Shown in pieces: positions 1-7,703 of a DNA stretch of 13,671 bases. The stretch is from Syntrophales bacterium. Its GTDB lineage: Bacteria; Desulfobacterota; Syntrophia; Syntrophales; UBA2192. The stretch lies in the NCBI GenBank assembly GCA_025454095.1, contig JALOPC010000010.1:1-13671 (forward strand), read 5' to 3'. The number at the start of each line of letters is the position of its first letter. The stretch's first letter is position 1. The notes under the pieces were generated by a model. The model was not told the origin of the DNA. It ran no database searches and saw only the letters and a program-made list of their open reading frames with translations. The position numbers and the translations under genes are program-made.

Positions 1-2200
1 AGTGGATCGTTTTCCCCTCCCTGTCCCGGTAGTGGATGGCGGACAGGGCCCCGGCCCGGTCGTAGGCGAAGAGACAGGAGATCCCGTTGGGGTATTCGCG
101 CTTCACGAGCCGCGCGGCCGGGTCGTATTCGTATCGGTAAATTTCCCCGGCGGGGCCCGTGATCTTCGAAAGGCTTCCGCGGCGGTCGTACTCGTAAACC
201 GTTCGCTTGCCCTCGGAGTCGATCAGGGCCGTCCGCTGGCCCTTGTCGTTGTATTCGAACCGCGTCGAGCGGCCCCTGGCGTCGCGGATCTCGGCCGTTT
301 CCCCGAAGCGATCGTAGCGGATCTCGCATGCCGAGTTTGCGTTGGAGGCCTTCGTCATCTGCCCCGAGGCGTCGTATTGCCACTCGGTGAACCCGCCGGG
401 GTAGCTCTGCCTCACCACCCTGCCGAGCCTGTCGTAGGCGTATTCGACGGCCTGCCCCCGGTGATTGGTCTCCCGGACGATGCGGCCGAGGGCGTCGAAC
501 TGGGTGTACTCGGAGGTGCCGTTGGGGAAAGTCAGGGCGTACGGCAATCCCCTCCGGTAGTCGTAGCGGTAGGCGTTTCCGTTTGCATCGGTGAAGCTCC
601 GCAGCAGCCCTTCGCCGGACAGGCTGAACTGCAGACGGTTTCCTGCCCCGTCGGTGATGGCGCTGAGCCTGCCGTACGGGTCGTAGCTCCAGCGCGTCGT
701 CCTGCCTTCGCCGTCCTGCTGGAGGATCGGCCTGCCCAGGATGTCGCTCTGTCTCGCAACCGACCGCCCCTCGGCATCGGTCACCCGCGCAGCCCGGCCC
801 AGCGCGTCCCGCGCGATCGTAAAGGAGCCCGTGAGGCCCTCGACCCTGTCGATGAACCCGAGGCGGTCATAGCGGTACCGCGCCAGCGCGACCCCGTTCC
901 GAAGAACTTCCGTGACGCGCCCGTGCCCGTCGCGCCGCATCCGGGTGACGACGCCCCAGGGATCGACGTGGCTTTCCAGGAAACCCGACAGGTCGTATGT
1001 GAGGATGTTCCCCGCGCCCCGCGGGTCGGTAATGGTGAGATTCAGGCCGTCCGGGGAATAGCGGTACGTGGTGCGGTTTCCCAGGGCATCGTCGTAGGCC
1101 TCCAGGATGCCCTCCGCAGAGTAGCGCCAGCGTTCCTCCTTTCCCTCCGGCCCCTGCAGGGCTATGAGCCGCCCGTTGCGGTCGAACTTCAGAGCGGCTC
1201 GATTCTGCATCCTGTCGATCAGGATCCGTTCATCTCCCGACGCGTGGATTTCCTTGGCTCCGAGGAACTGTCCGGACTCGTTGTACGCCTCCTGCCGGTA
1301 GTCACCCGCCGTGCCTTCCGCCATCGCGAGGTAGCGGTAGGACAGGGCCGTACCGTCCCCCCGCCGCATGCCGGACAGAAGCCCGCCCTGGTGGGTGAAC
1401 ATCGTGTCGGGCCCCCCGGGGATTCGCACCCTGGCGAGCAGTCCCGCCGTGTCGTAGACGTAGGTCTGATTCTGCGCGGCCCTGCCCATCATGGCTGCGA
1501 GCCGTCCCCGCGCGTCATACCGGTATTCCACGCGCAGCCCCGCCGGTCCCTCAACGGCGGCGATCCGCCCGTCTTTCCACTGCACGGTCAGCTTTTTACC
1601 GAAAGAGCCCTCGATGGACAACGGCGAGATCCCGTTCCGGTCCCTGCGGACGTTCAGGAGGTTGCCTGCGAGATCCCGCTTGGCGACCAGGTAGCCCTTG
1701 GGATTGAATTCCCAGCGCTCGCCGTTGCCGAGCCGCAGCAGGTAGCCTCCTTCCGCGGCCGGCGCCAGGCTGATCCCGACGCTTTCGCCCGGCCGGACGG
1801 CGCGGTACTCCTTGCCTTCCCGAAGTTCGTACTGCTCTTCCCGTCCGTCGCCCCTGACGACGATCAGCTTCCCGTCGGGGCGCTTCTCGACGCGGACGTC
1901 AAAGGGATCGGCCGTCCAGCCCTTTCCGAAATAGCCCGTGCGGGCGCTGCGGCTGTTGTACGAGCGGTCGAGGTACGGGCGCAGCTCCAGGCCGCAGGGG
2001 ACCTCGATATCCCGCACGGCGAGAAAGAGATTGCCGGAGAAATCGGAGTCGGGGCCGAGGCGCAGGGGGATTGCCGGGGAGGGGGCCTGCCGGTTCACGG
2101 CCTGAGCGTGCGCGGTTGTCGTCAGGGCCGCCATGACGAGAAGGCAGATGAGTATCAGGGGACCGGGCGACAGCGAAACGAGCCGGCTTCGATCCTGCAT
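1..2200 (-). CDS. Secreted RHS/YD-repeat protein, 3' end outside window
   Basis: The visible 733 codons encode an exported RHS-family protein. It starts at ATG 2200 behind a GGAGGT ribosome binding site six bases upstream. Residues 1-32 form a Sec signal peptide (hydrophobic core about 15-28, AHA cleavage site). Residues 60-105 carry the RHS N-terminal signature, with RSYNSR followed by GYFGKGW. From about residue 225 to the edge there are many YD repeats with cores such as YRYDARGRL, WSYDPYGRL, YAYDRLGRV and YEYDRRGSL. In this family such repeats build a hollow beta-shell that often encloses a variable C-terminal toxin. The C-terminus lies outside the window, so toxin, adhesin or wall-protein roles cannot be told apart. 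It begins 59 bases after the PDZ-TPR gene, with no terminator between. The opposite strand is open for 791 codons, but that is a composition shadow. Confidence 0.93.
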   Translation of the reverse strand, partial: MQDRSRLVSLSPGPLILICLLVMAALTTTAHAQAVNRQAPSPAIPLRLGPDSDFSGNLFLAVRDIEVPCGLELRPYLDRSYNSRSARTGYFGKGWTADPFDVRVEKRPDGKLIVVRGDGREEQYELREGKEYRAVRPGESVGISLAPAAEGGYLLRLGNGERWEFNPKGYLVAKRDLAGNLLNVRRDRNGISPLSIEGSFGKKLTVQWKDGRIAAVEGPAGLRVEYRYDARGRLAAMMGRAAQNQTYVYDTAGLLARVRIPGGPDTMFTHQGGLLSGMRRGDGTALSYRYLAMAEGTAGDYRQEAYNESGQFLGAKEIHASGDERILIDRMQNRAALKFDRNGRLIALQGPEGKEERWRYSAEGILEAYDDALGNRTTYRYSPDGLNLTITDPRGAGNILTYDLSGFLESHVDPWGVVTRMRRDGHGRVTEVLRNGVALARYRYDRLGFIDRVEGLTGSFTIARDALGRAARVTDAEGRSVARQSDILGRPILQQDGEGRTTRWSYDPYGRLSAITDGAGNRLQFSLSGEGLLRSFTDANGNAYRYDYRRGLPYALTFPNGTSEYTQFDALGRIVRETNHRGQAVEYAYDRLGRVVRQSYPGGFTEWQYDASGQMTKASNANSACEIRYDRFGETAEIRDARGRSTRFEYNDKGQRTALIDSEGKRTVYEYDRRGSLSKITGPAGEIYRYEYDPAARLVKREYPNGISCLFAYDRAGALSAIHYRDREGKTIH

Positions 2201-2259
2201 CTTCGCACCTCCGATGTTGTCTGCCGGTGGGTTTTCTTCAGGCCGCCACAAGCATTGTC

Positions 2260-3474
2260 TCACGGGATTTTTTGCGTTTTGCCCAGTGCCTTCACGCTCT
2301 TTCTCGCTGCTTCCCCCGTCTTTCCCCGCGGGTCGAGGATTGCCGCCTTTTCCCAGTCCTGGCGGGCCTTGCCGTAGTCTTCAAACTTCTGGGCGAATAC
2401 GTACCCTCGCCGCAGGTAGGCCTCGGCATAGTCGGGCCTGAGCCGGATGGCCTCGGAGTAGTCGTTGACGGCCTTCAGGTTCTCGCCCTTTTTCTCGTAC
2501 GCCGCGCCCCGGTTCAGATACGCTTCGGGCCTGTGCTTCGTGTCGAGGCGGCTCGCACGGTCGAACCGGGCCAGGGCCTCGTCAAGCCGGCCCGCCCTGG
2601 CCGCGGTCAGGCCGTTGTCGATGCAGGCCCGCGCCGCCCGTTCGTAGTCGGCCGCGGCCTCCTGCTTCATGCCCTTCGCGGCATAAGCCCGGGCCCTGAG
2701 GGAATAACCGATGTCTAAATTGGGTTCGAGCTCCACGGCCCGGCTGCAGTCGGCGATGGCGCGGTCATGGAGACGGTTCAACTCATGGACATTGCACCGT
2801 GCCACATAGGAAGCCGCAACGTCCGGCTTGAGTTCGATGGCCTTCGAAAAGTCCTGCAGGGCCTCGTCGTAACGCTTCAGGTCCATAAAGACGTGCCCGC
2901 GGCCGATGTAGGCGGCCGGGGCTTGCGGGTTGAGTTCGATGAGTTTCGAGTAGTCGGCGAGGGCCCGGTCGTATCGTTTCAGCTTCTCCTGGGCCCGTGC
3001 GCGCCCGGAGTAGGCCTCGGCCGTTCCCGGCATGAATTCCAGGGCCTTCGTGAAATCGGCGACGGCCTGCTCGTAGCGACCTTTTAGCAGGTTTTCCATG
3101 CCCCGCTGCAGATCGGCAACGCCCGCCGGCGGCTCCGACAGGACAGGGGTCAGGGAGACGACCGCACCGTCCCTCATGACCTTGATGCCGACGGGTTTCC
3201 CGGCAGGGGCCTCCCGGATGATCCGGACGAAATCCTGCGTCGTGCCGATGGGGGTGCCGTTTGCCGACACGATCACATCGCCCGCCCGGATCCCGGCCCT
3301 GGCCCCTGGCGAGTCCTTCCCCGGGTCGATAACTTTCACGCTTCGGCGGTTGCCCTCCGCCGTGACGTCATCCTGGATGGTGATCCCCAGCCATGCCGCG
3401 CCTGAGGGCAGGGCAGGGGCGAGGACGAGCAAGAGAACCAGGTACAAAGACAGAATTGCGACACGTCCTGACAT
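2260..3474 (-). CDS. Exported PDZ domain plus TPR-repeat protein
   Basis: This is a 404-residue periplasmic or cell-surface scaffold protein. The frame is open to 3582, but I choose ATG 3474 because AGGGAGGT lies just upstream and a signal peptide follows at once (residues 1-26, leucine-rich core, cleavage near SGA). Residues 27-115 form a PDZ domain: AWLGITI opens it, then SPGARAGIRAGDVIVSANG is the typical binding-loop region. From about residue 132 there are eight TPR units, each close to 34 residues, with motifs such as YEQAVADFTKALEFMP and YDEALQDFSKAIELKP. No protease catalytic domain is present, so it probably binds peptides or partners. It is first in a likely two-gene unit with the RHS gene, which suggests an assembly or export-related role; that is inference. 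Confidence 0.92.
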   Translation of the reverse strand: MSGRVAILSLYLVLLLVLAPALPSGAAWLGITIQDDVTAEGNRRSVKVIDPGKDSPGARAGIRAGDVIVSANGTPIGTTQDFVRIIREAPAGKPVGIKVMRDGAVVSLTPVLSEPPAGVADLQRGMENLLKGRYEQAVADFTKALEFMPGTAEAYSGRARAQEKLKRYDRALADYSKLIELNPQAPAAYIGRGHVFMDLKRYDEALQDFSKAIELKPDVAASYVARCNVHELNRLHDRAIADCSRAVELEPNLDIGYSLRARAYAAKGMKQEAAADYERAARACIDNGLTAARAGRLDEALARFDRASRLDTKHRPEAYLNRGAAYEKKGENLKAVNDYSEAIRLRPDYAEAYLRRGYVFAQKFEDYGKARQDWEKAAILDPRGKTGEAARKSVKALGKTQKIP

Positions 3475-3527
3475 GTCGACCTCCCTGCGCTGTTGGGTTC
3501 TCGTCTTTGATGGGCGGGGACGAAACG

Positions 3528-3569
3528 AAAAAACCGGGCCCATCCGGGTAAATCTACCCGAATGCCCGG
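3528..3569 (-). terminator. Rho-independent terminator after dnaB
   Basis: Read on the minus strand, AACCGGGC pairs with GCCCGGTT, and inside it CGGGTA pairs with TACCCG around a GATT loop. Six T residues follow (3533-3528). It lies 150 bases after the dnaB stop and ends 54 bases before the PDZ-TPR start, so it probably closes the ribosomal-dnaB operon. A smaller CCCTC/GAGGG hairpin at 3686-3698, nearer the dnaB stop, has a short T run and may be a weak first stop. The 149 bases between dnaB and this terminator hold no convincing gene. Confidence 0.85.
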
Positions 3570-3718
3570 TTGGACGGCTCACGCGACCCTTTCATCCTGT
3601 CCCCCTCTTCCGGTTCAGGGTGCGCCTGGTTGACCGTTGATTGACGGCTTGAACGGTTTCTTATGGCTCGGAGTATACTCGAAACCCCTCCGCGAGGGAA
3701 GGGGGTTGGACGGGGTGA

Positions 3719-5077
3719 TCAGAAGTCGCTGCCCGTGTCGAAGGCCGGGTTCTCGAAGCGGGTGAATTTCTCCTGGAAAACGAGTTTCACCGTCCCGACG
3801 GGTCCGTTTCGCTGCTTGCCGATGATCACCTCGGCGAAGCCCTTCTCGGGGTTGTCCTCGGACTTGTTGTAGACCTCGTCGCGGTAGAGGAAGAGGATCA
3901 CGTCGGCGTCCTGCTCGATGGCGCCCGACTCGCGCAGGTCGGCCATCTGGGGCCTGCGGCTCGTGCGGTCCTCCACCTTGCGGTTGAGCTGCGAGAGGGC
4001 CACCACGGGCACGCTGAGTTCCTTGGCGAGCCCCTTGAGCGAGCGGCTGATCTCCGAGATCTCCTGTTCGCGCGTGTCGGAGTAAGCGCTTCCCTTCATG
4101 AGCTGGAGGTAATCCAGGACGATGAGCCCCAGGCCGTGCTCGGCCTTGAGGCGGCGGGACTTGGCCTTCATTTCGAGCACCGAGATGGAGGGCGTGTCGT
4201 CGATGAACAGGCGCGCCTCGGAAAGCCGGCCGGCGGCCGTCGTGAGCTTCGGCCAGTCCGACTCGCCCAGGAAGCCCTTGCGGATCTTCTGGGAGTCCAC
4301 GCGGGCCTCCGAGGAGAGCATGCGCATGGCGAGCTGCTCCTTGGCCATTTCCAGCGAGAAGACGGCCACGGGCACATTTTCCTCGACGGAGCAGAACTGC
4401 GCGATGTTCAGGGCGAAGGCCGTCTTGCCCATGCTGGGGCGGCCGGCGATGATGATGAGGTCCGAGCGCTGCAGGCCCGAGGTCATCTCGTCGAGCTTCG
4501 TGAAGCCCGTGGCCACGCCCGTGATGAGCTCCTTCTTCTCGTAGAGCCGCTCGATCGTCCGGAAGCTGTCCTTGATGATGTCCTTCAGGGGGTAGAAGGA
4601 GGGCTTGATCTTGTTCTGCGAGATCTCGAAGATGGCGTGCTCGGCCTCGTCGAGCACGCTGTCCACGTCGGCGCCGGCGCCGTAGGTCCGGTTCAGGATC
4701 TCGGTGGCCGTCCCGATGAGGTTGCGCAGGACGGACTTCTCCTTGACGATCCGGGCGTAGTGGCTGATGTTGGCCGCCGAGGGGACGTTGTCGACGAGCT
4801 GCGAAAGGTAGACGGCGCCGCCCACGGCGTCGAGCTGCTTCTTGTCCCGCAGGTGATTGCTCAGCGTGATGAGGTCGACGGGCTGGTTGCGGTCGGAGAG
4901 CTCCAGGATGCCCGAGAAGATCTTCCGGTGGGCGTCGCTGTAGAAATCGGAGCCCGCCATGATCTCCAGCACCGGGTTCAGGGCGGCGTTCTCGAGCAGG
5001 ATGCCCCCGAGGATGGACTGCTCGGCCTCCAGGTTCTGGGGCGGCACTTTGAGAATGGAGGGGTCGACGGCTTTCAT
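3719..5077 (-). CDS. dnaB: Replicative DNA helicase DnaB
   Basis: This encodes the hexameric helicase that unwinds DNA at the replication fork and interacts with primase and the helicase loader. At 452 residues it has the normal family length. Residues 10-115 form the N-terminal domain (PPQNLEAEQSILGG), followed by the linker helix. The RecA-like motor domain runs from about 170. It has Walker A GRPSMGKTA at 212-220, Walker B LIVLDYLQL at 318-326, the motif ALSQLNR at 360-366, the segment DLRESGAIEQDADVI at 380-394, and KQRNGPVG at 421-428. No intein interrupts it. The ATG at 5077 is the only reasonable start, although its ribosome binding site is weak. It is the last gene of the ribosomal operon, a common arrangement, and a strong hairpin sits between it and rplI. 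Confidence 0.98.
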   Translation of the reverse strand: MKAVDPSILKVPPQNLEAEQSILGGILLENAALNPVLEIMAGSDFYSDAHRKIFSGILELSDRNQPVDLITLSNHLRDKKQLDAVGGAVYLSQLVDNVPSAANISHYARIVKEKSVLRNLIGTATEILNRTYGAGADVDSVLDEAEHAIFEISQNKIKPSFYPLKDIIKDSFRTIERLYEKKELITGVATGFTKLDEMTSGLQRSDLIIIAGRPSMGKTAFALNIAQFCSVEENVPVAVFSLEMAKEQLAMRMLSSEARVDSQKIRKGFLGESDWPKLTTAAGRLSEARLFIDDTPSISVLEMKAKSRRLKAEHGLGLIVLDYLQLMKGSAYSDTREQEISEISRSLKGLAKELSVPVVALSQLNRKVEDRTSRRPQMADLRESGAIEQDADVILFLYRDEVYNKSEDNPEKGFAEVIIGKQRNGPVGTVKLVFQEKFTRFENPAFDTGSDF

Positions 5078-5147
5078 AGGGGCACCGCTGCCGGGCCAAA
5101 GGGGAACGGATCCATTACGGTTGCGAATCGGGAGGAAACGGGGTTGC

Positions 5148-5175
5148 AGCCCCCGGCTGCGTGACGCAGGGGGCT
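5148..5175 (-). other. Strong hairpin in the rplI-dnaB spacer
   Basis: Read on the minus strand, AGCCCCC pairs with GGGGGCT and, within it, TGCG pairs with CGCA around a three-base loop, leaving one GCC bulge. No T run follows, so it is not a standard intrinsic terminator. It lies in the 136-base spacer between the bL9 stop and the DnaB start. It could protect the upstream mRNA, mark a processing site, or lower dnaB expression relative to the ribosomal genes. Only the fold is visible; the function is inferred. Confidence 0.55.
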
Positions 5176-5213
5176 GGTCCGCCCGGATGTTTCCTGACCT
5201 GGATGCGCGAGTT

Positions 5214-5663
5214 TCAGCCCTGCTCCTCGATGACCTTCACCGTGATGTCGGCCGCGATGCCGGGGTAGAGCTTGATCTTGACGGCGTATTCCCCGAGCTG
5301 CTTGATCGGCTCGTCGAGGGCGATCTGCTTGCGCTCCACCGTGAGGCCCTTCTCCTCCAGGGCCTTCTCGATGTCCTTGTTCGTGACGGAGCCGAAGAGC
5401 TTCTCCTGGTCCGCCGTCTTGCGGGCGATCGTCACCGCGACGCCGGCGAAGCTCGCCAGCATGGCCTCGGCGTTCTTCCGCTCTTTCTCGGCGCGCTTGG
5501 CGAGCAGCTTCTTCTCGTGCTCGATGGCCTTGACGGAGATGCTCGTCGCCTCCATGGCGAGGCCCTTCGGGATGAGGTAGTTCCGGGCGTACCCGTCGGT
5601 GACCTTTATCGTATCCCCGCGCTTGCCGAGGGTTTCAACGTCTTCCTTCAGAATGACCTTCAT
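5214..5663 (-). CDS. rplI: Large subunit ribosomal protein bL9
   Basis: bL9 binds 23S rRNA near the base of the L1 stalk and limits frameshifting. The 149-residue length is normal. Residues 1-40 form the N-terminal RNA-binding domain, with MKVILKEDVETLGKRGD and the family signature GYARNYLIPKGLA. A long charged connecting helix follows (about 45-75, rich in Lys, Glu and Ala), then the C-terminal domain from about 80 (KLFGSVTNKDI, then IKQLGEYAVKIKLYP). The ATG at 5663 has a near-perfect ribosome binding site (AAAGGAGG, seven bases upstream). It is the fourth gene of the operon, 45 bases after the DUF2232 gene. Confidence 0.98.
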   Translation of the reverse strand: MKVILKEDVETLGKRGDTIKVTDGYARNYLIPKGLAMEATSISVKAIEHEKKLLAKRAEKERKNAEAMLASFAGVAVTIARKTADQEKLFGSVTNKDIEKALEEKGLTVERKQIALDEPIKQLGEYAVKIKLYPGIAADITVKVIEEQG

Positions 5664-5708
5664 CTCTTTCCTCCTTTGTTGATTGCCTCAATCCAAACAA
5701 ACCGCCGG

Positions 5709-6674
5709 TTACGCCGTCGTGTCGCTCGCGGGGCGGTTCATCTTCCTGAAGTCGACCCAGATGTCGAACAGGCCGAGGGCCGATACGAACACCAGCAGGT
5801 ACTGGTACAATACGATCAGGGCGTAGAACAGGGCCCGGAGGTACCGCGGGATGTTCTTCTGCCTGAAAAAGAACTGCACGATCGACAGCCCCTGGAGCAG
5901 GTACAGGAAGAGCACCACGATCAGCACGTTGAGGCCGGCGATCTGCACCGCCTCCTCCGGGACGATCATGGAGACACCCGACGCGATGACGAACCACACG
6001 ACCCAGTCGGGCATCTTCCAGCAGGCCAGGTCGCCGAAGTCCGGAAACGAGGGGTCCCTGCCCTGGCAGAGAAGCCGCATGCCGAGCACGTTGAGCCAGA
6101 TGAAAAAGGTCACGCCCGTGACGAGCAGGGCGATCCCGTGGTGCACGATCCAGGCGGTGACGTCCGGCGCGCTCTCGCGCAACTGGTCGATCTGCTCCTG
6201 CGGCAGCCCGATCTCCTCGTACAGCGCGAGGCTGTACTTGATGCTCTCGCCCACGTAGCCCCGGACGATGTCCGGGACGCTCCGGTCGAGGGCCTGGCTG
6301 TACCCCAGCAGGATCGCGGCGATCAGCGCGATGAACACGGCGACCGAAAGGCCCACCGTCATCTCGATCCCGTAGCGCCGTTTCAGGACTTCCGGGATCA
6401 GGATTCCCGCCGAGCCCAGCACCAGGAAGAAGGGAACGCTCTCCACGAGCCCGCCGATCCTGAAGACGGCCGCCAGAAGGCCGATCGACAGGAGGAACAT
6501 GGCGATGCCGGGGACCCGCCCCATCCTCCAGTGAAAGAAAGCGATGGGCAGCGGCGCGAGCAGGCTGAAGACGAAACCGACAACGGGGCTCAGGATCACG
6601 ATCAGGAAAAGAGAGCTGGTGATCGCCGTGCCCAGGATGAATTCCTTGACGTTGAAGCTCTTGCCTGCCTCCAA
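5709..6674 (-). CDS. DUF2232 (YybS-like) integral membrane protein
   Basis: This is a polytopic inner-membrane protein of 321 residues, with about eight or nine hydrophobic segments. They begin at residues 12-45 (FILGTAITSSLFLIVIL and following) and end at 285-306. DUF2232 proteins commonly sit between rpsR and rplI in deltaproteobacteria and relate to Bacillus YybS; their biochemical role is not established. I place the start at TTG 6674, with GAGGA about ten bases upstream, because there is no ATG or GTG between it and an in-frame TAA further upstream. A short N-terminal extension from a rarer codon cannot be excluded. It lies 78 bases after rpsR and 45 before rplI, so it is co-transcribed with ribosomal genes. 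The C-terminus (DFRKMNRPASDTTA) is hydrophilic. Confidence 0.85.
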   Translation of the reverse strand: MEAGKSFNVKEFILGTAITSSLFLIVILSPVVGFVFSLLAPLPIAFFHWRMGRVPGIAMFLLSIGLLAAVFRIGGLVESVPFFLVLGSAGILIPEVLKRRYGIEMTVGLSVAVFIALIAAILLGYSQALDRSVPDIVRGYVGESIKYSLALYEEIGLPQEQIDQLRESAPDVTAWIVHHGIALLVTGVTFFIWLNVLGMRLLCQGRDPSFPDFGDLACWKMPDWVVWFVIASGVSMIVPEEAVQIAGLNVLIVVLFLYLLQGLSIVQFFFRQKNIPRYLRALFYALIVLYQYLLVFVSALGLFDIWVDFRKMNRPASDTTA

Positions 6675-6752
6675 GGGGTTGCCGTCCTCGCGCTGCCCGT
6701 TGCCGGCCGGGCCTTCGGCCCTGCCGGGGCTGCATGCGGAAATGGGTTACGC

Positions 6753-7088
6753 TCAGCTCTCCGTGACCATGAAGGGGAGCAGCGCGATGTTGCGGGCGCG
6801 CTTGATCTCGACCGTCAGCGCCCTCTGGTGAAGCGCGCAGTTTCCGGTGATGCGCCGGGGGATGATCTTGCCGCGTTCCGTCACGAAGTACCGGAGGGTG
6901 TCCACGTCCTTGTAGGACATCTTGATGCTCGAGTCCGTGCAGAACCGGCAGACCTTCCTGCGGTGGTAGACCTTGCGGTCGCCGCGGGGCCTTCCGTGCC
7001 CGCCTCCCGGGCCTCTCGAATCTCTCCCGCCCGGACCGCCCGTCCTGGGGGGCCTGCTTCCCGTCGTGCTCTCTGAAGGTGTTCTCAT
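6753..7088 (-). CDS. rpsR: Small subunit ribosomal protein bS18, extended N-terminus
   Basis: bS18 forms a heterodimer with bS6 on the platform of the 30S subunit. The core (residues about 38-106) is typical: [36 protein letters not shown] and [12 protein letters not shown]. Cysteines 47, 50 and 84 with His87 give the zinc-ribbon (C+) form. At 111 residues it is some 30-35 longer than usual because of a Gly/Arg/Pro-rich, probably disordered N-terminal tail. The start at ATG 7088 is supported by GGAGGG nine bases upstream and lies only four bases after the rpsF stop, implying coupled translation. Starting later would remove the tail but I see no better site. Confidence 0.97.
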   Translation of the reverse strand: MRTPSESTTGSRPPRTGGPGGRDSRGPGGGHGRPRGDRKVYHRRKVCRFCTDSSIKMSYKDVDTLRYFVTERGKIIPRRITGNCALHQRALTVEIKRARNIALLPFMVTES

Positions 7089-7092
7089 CTCG

Positions 7093-7521
7093 TTATCCCT
7101 CCGTCGTGGCTTCCGGCGCCGGTGCTGCCGCCGCCGCCGCGCTTGCCGGCTTGATGACCGCCGGGGGCTCCGCCGCGGCCTCCGCCGCGGCCTTCTGTCC
7201 GGCCAGTACCTTTTCGATCTCCTCGGCCGTGATGCTGTCGACGAGCTTTACGGACATGTACTTCAGGACCTTGTCGTCGAACTTCAGGATTCGCTCGACC
7301 TCGGCGACGATCTCGCGCTTGCCCGCAAAGTCGATGAGGATGTAGAACCCCCGGCTCTGCTTGCGGATGAGGTAGGCGAGCTTGCGCTTTCCCCAGCGCT
7401 CGACCTTCAGGACCGTCCCCTTCATGTCGGTGATGATCTTGCTGTAGCGGTCGATGATGGCGGTGATGTCGTCGCTGGACAGCTCGGACTGGACGATAAA
7501 CAGGGTTTCGTAACGCTTCAA
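7093..7521 (-). CDS. rpsF: Small subunit ribosomal protein bS6
   Basis: bS6 pairs with bS18 and binds the central domain of 16S rRNA. The 142-residue product begins [10 protein letters not shown] and carries the usual core through [20 protein letters not shown] and [16 protein letters not shown], to about residue 105. Beyond it is an Ala/Pro-rich tail (residues about 110-142). I choose TTG 7521 because AAAGGAGGT sits just upstream and the conserved N-terminus starts there. The frame stays open to 7617, but that extension would run through the promoter -10 and the leader fold. It is the first gene of the operon and is probably autoregulated through the leader at 7530-7573. Confidence 0.97.
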   Translation of the reverse strand: MKRYETLFIVQSELSSDDITAIIDRYSKIITDMKGTVLKVERWGKRKLAYLIRKQSRGFYILIDFAGKREIVAEVERILKFDDKVLKYMSVKLVDSITAEEIEKVLAGQKAAAEAAAEPPAVIKPASAAAAAAPAPEATTEG

Positions 7522-7529
7522 GTCTTGAC

Positions 7530-7573
7530 CTCCTTTCGGCTCTGTAGCCCGACCACGGGGTCCGGGCAAGGAG
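7530..7573 (-). promoter_or_regulatory. Candidate S6:S18 autoregulatory leader
   Basis: On the minus strand CUCCUU (7573-7568) can pair with AAGGAG (7535-7530), which is the rpsF ribosome binding site. Enclosed is a hairpin, GCCC-G-GACC, loop CCGU, GGUC-GGGC, with one bulged G. On its 3' side the unpaired stretch UACAGAGCCGA contains a CCG triplet. The known S6:S18 leader motif has this plan: a hairpin, a CCG-containing bulge and a sequestered Shine-Dalgarno, bound by the bS6:bS18 complex to repress translation. The fold is read directly from sequence; the assignment is by analogy. Confidence 0.65.
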
Positions 7574-7603
7574 TGCCTGATATGAAATTTTTGAACCTGT
7601 TCT

Positions 7604-7630
7604 TTTATACCAGACAAAACGATAAATCAA
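7604..7630 (-). promoter_or_regulatory. Promoter of the rpsF-dnaB operon
   Basis: On the minus strand there is a -35 box TTGATT (7630-7625), a 15-base spacer, and a -10 box TATAAA (7609-7604) preceded by TGG, an extended -10. Transcription would start near 7597, giving a leader of about 75 bases that contains the whole candidate S6:S18 fold. The short spacer is compensated by the extended -10. It is divergent from the promoter at 7704-7732. Confidence 0.6.
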
Positions 7631-7703
7631 GCCCTTTGTGAAGGTCCCCGGGGGGGCCGCGCGGGCGGACGGGTCGACCTGCGGGGAGGGGGTAAAATGA
7701 AGC

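Noticed and set aside
2..2377. 791-codon open frame on the plus strand
   Set aside because: It is antisense to clear YD repeats, has no recognisable domain, and its Arg/Pro/Val-rich composition is what GC-rich antisense frames give.
3671..3680. Perfect palindrome GAGTATACTC after dnaB
   Set aside because: Ten bases is short, no promoter boxes fit around it, and there is no second copy in the window.
3615..5099. 494-codon minus-strand frame
   Set aside because: It is a frame shadow of dnaB; the helicase motifs are all in the other frame.
4959..7076. 705-codon open frame on the plus strand
   Set aside because: It runs antisense across rplI, the DUF2232 gene and rpsR; the product is Asp/Arg/His-rich low-complexity without family features.
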